A DNA stretch of 43,407 nucleotides from a virus. Where the stretch lies: positions 1 through 43,407 of IMG/VR virus record IMGVR_UViG_3300021091_000147, one strand, 5' to 3'. The notes beneath the pieces were generated by a model. That model was not told where the DNA came from, searched no databases, and saw nothing but the letters and a program-made list of their open reading frames with translations. The position numbers and the translations under genes were made by a program. This document shows, piece by piece, positions 42,545 through 43,407 of the stretch (within the stretch, counting starts at the first letter, position 1; each line of letters starts with the position of its first letter).

Positions 42545-43407
42545 TGGCAAATTATTCATATCCAAATGGAGTTTCCAAAATACCTTATGCTTCGTATTTG
42601 CAGATTAAAAGGTATGAGTACAATTCTGGACTAGCTAACGCTGAGAATGCATCTAAACTTGGAACTCAAGGTAGAATAAAAAATTTTAATAGTGTTGCAG
42701 GTGGTTTAGTTGGAGGACCAGCTAGAGCTCTTTATGGGCAAGATGCAGGCAGCACTTCTTTGTCATCTTCTTCAACTATAAATCCAACAGCATCTCAAAG
42801 AAGAGCAGCAGGTCTTCCTGTTACAGGCGGCAATCGCAGAGGAGCAGCACCAACACCCCAAAGCAATATTCCTATTACTGGTCTTACAGAGGAACAGTTT
42901 AATAAAATAGTAGAAACTGGTCCTCCAGTAGAAGCCACAAACGCAAATGGTACTAAAAGACCAATAACCCGATGGGAAGAAATTAAACAATTAATAGAGT
43001 CTGCATCTAAAACTGAACAACAATCAAAAGGAACAACATTAGATATTGTTTTACCAAATGAGGTTCAGTATAGTTATGGAGCTGAGTGGAATAACACATT
43101 TAGACTTGGTACTCTCGCTCTCCTTGCTGGAAATGTTGCTCAAGGTGTTGCACAACTTGCGACAAGTGCGACGTTGGGTGCAGGGTTGGGAGCTCTCTCT
43201 TCTTTTGCGAATCAAGGTACTGGAGCAGCCCAAACACCCAGACAGCAACTCAGGGGTGCAGCTTTAGTTGGAGCTGCTCAAGGAATCAACCCATTTCAAA
43301 TCAACTCACCACTAGGAGTATCTGGAGCAGGATTAACAAATTTAGTGGGTCTTGCTGGACTTGCCCCTAATGAAAACGCTGTACAGTTTTTTCAGAAGAT
43401 GGCAAAC
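42544..43407 (+). CDS. 48: baseplate tail tube cap, gp48-like, N-terminal part
   Basis: Partial: 288 codons open to the right edge of the window. MANYSYPNGVSKIPYASYLQ, IKRYEYNSG start; central LDIVLPNEVQYSYGAEWNNT; Ala/Gly-rich helical end (LLAGNVAQGVAQLATSATLG). The start (YxYPN...IP..S.L.IKRYEY) and the order gp4-gp53-gp48 fit T4-like cyanophages. The 3' part is needed for a firm identification. Confidence 0.65.
   Translation, partial: MANYSYPNGVSKIPYASYLQIKRYEYNSGLANAENASKLGTQGRIKNFNSVAGGLVGGPARALYGQDAGSTSLSSSSTINPTASQRRAAGLPVTGGNRRGAAPTPQSNIPITGLTEEQFNKIVETGPPVEATNANGTKRPITRWEEIKQLIESASKTEQQSKGTTLDIVLPNEVQYSYGAEWNNTFRLGTLALLAGNVAQGVAQLATSATLGAGLGALSSFANQGTGAAQTPRQQLRGAALVGAAQGINPFQINSPLGVSGAGLTNLVGLAGLAPNENAVQFFQKMAN

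Noticed and set aside
1-43407. lysogeny functions (integrase, repressor, attachment site)
   Set aside because: None was seen; the gene content is that of a lytic T4-like phage.

Overview
The window is part of the genome of a T4-like myovirus that infects cyanobacteria (a cyanophage), most likely of marine Synechococcus. The basis is the T4-type morphogenesis genes (gp4, gp53, gp48, gp26, gp5 and gp27 homologues), T4-type late promoters (ATAAATA core), a CpeT-type phycobiliprotein-lyase-like gene, 2-oxoglutarate-dependent oxygenases, a phage acyl carrier protein and nine tRNA genes. No rRNA, integrase, IS element or CRISPR array was seen. Almost everything is on the minus strand and is transcribed right to left; only the last 1.7 kb is on the plus strand.

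Region 1-13.6 kb (accessory, probably early genes): about 44 closely packed genes, mostly of 30-150 codons, many overlapping by ATGA or TGATG. Several are too short for routine ORF calling. Recognisable products are a DUF7249-like fragment, a DUF3574-like protein, a KTSC-like protein, an aspartyl/asparaginyl beta-hydroxylase-like oxygenase, an SF2 helicase, a ParB-like protein, a 2OG-Fe(II) oxygenase, an HExxH metallopeptidase and an endonuclease-VII-like HNH protein. Gene blocks are separated by a recurring intergenic cassette: a dyad built on CTGTGCCA..TGGCACAG at or over the stop codon, followed by a sigma70-type promoter (TTGGCA-17-TATACT in its best form). In four cassettes the -10 box ends 6 nt before the ATG, which predicts leaderless mRNAs. 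The cassettes resemble the mobile promoter/stem-loop (PeSL) elements described in T4-type enterobacterial phages.

Region 13.6-23.6 kb: virion surface genes. There are two paralogous proteins of unknown role, a small associated protein, a glycine-rich adhesin-like protein, a 1538-aa structural protein with a repeat-rich fibre-like C-terminus, and two further fibre-type proteins. A late promoter sits just upstream, over the stop codon of cpeT.

Region 23.6-28.7 kb: cpeT, small genes, a second AspH-like oxygenase, an acyl carrier protein with an extended tail, and tRNAs Asn, Ala, Thr, Leu, Ser, Met/Ile2 (CAT), Ile (GAT), Ile (TAT) and Gly interleaved with short ORFs.

Region 28.7-41.7 kb: the central tail and baseplate hub block, transcribed from a late promoter at about 41.69 kb: tail-tube-like protein, gp26-like chaperone, a 56-codon ORF that appears to be joined to gp26 by a programmed -1 frameshift, two very large proteins with a shared N-terminal module and different peptidoglycan-hydrolase-like domains, a 530-aa structural protein, a gp27-like hub, a gp5-like OB-fold hub without lysozyme, and a separate gp5C-like spike. 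On the plus strand, from an overlapping divergent late promoter, follow gp4, gp53 and the start of a gp48-like gene.

The most interesting features are the dyad/promoter cassette family, the leaderless module duplications, the gp26 frameshift and the paired hydrolase-domain tail proteins, one of which has lost canonical zinc ligands.
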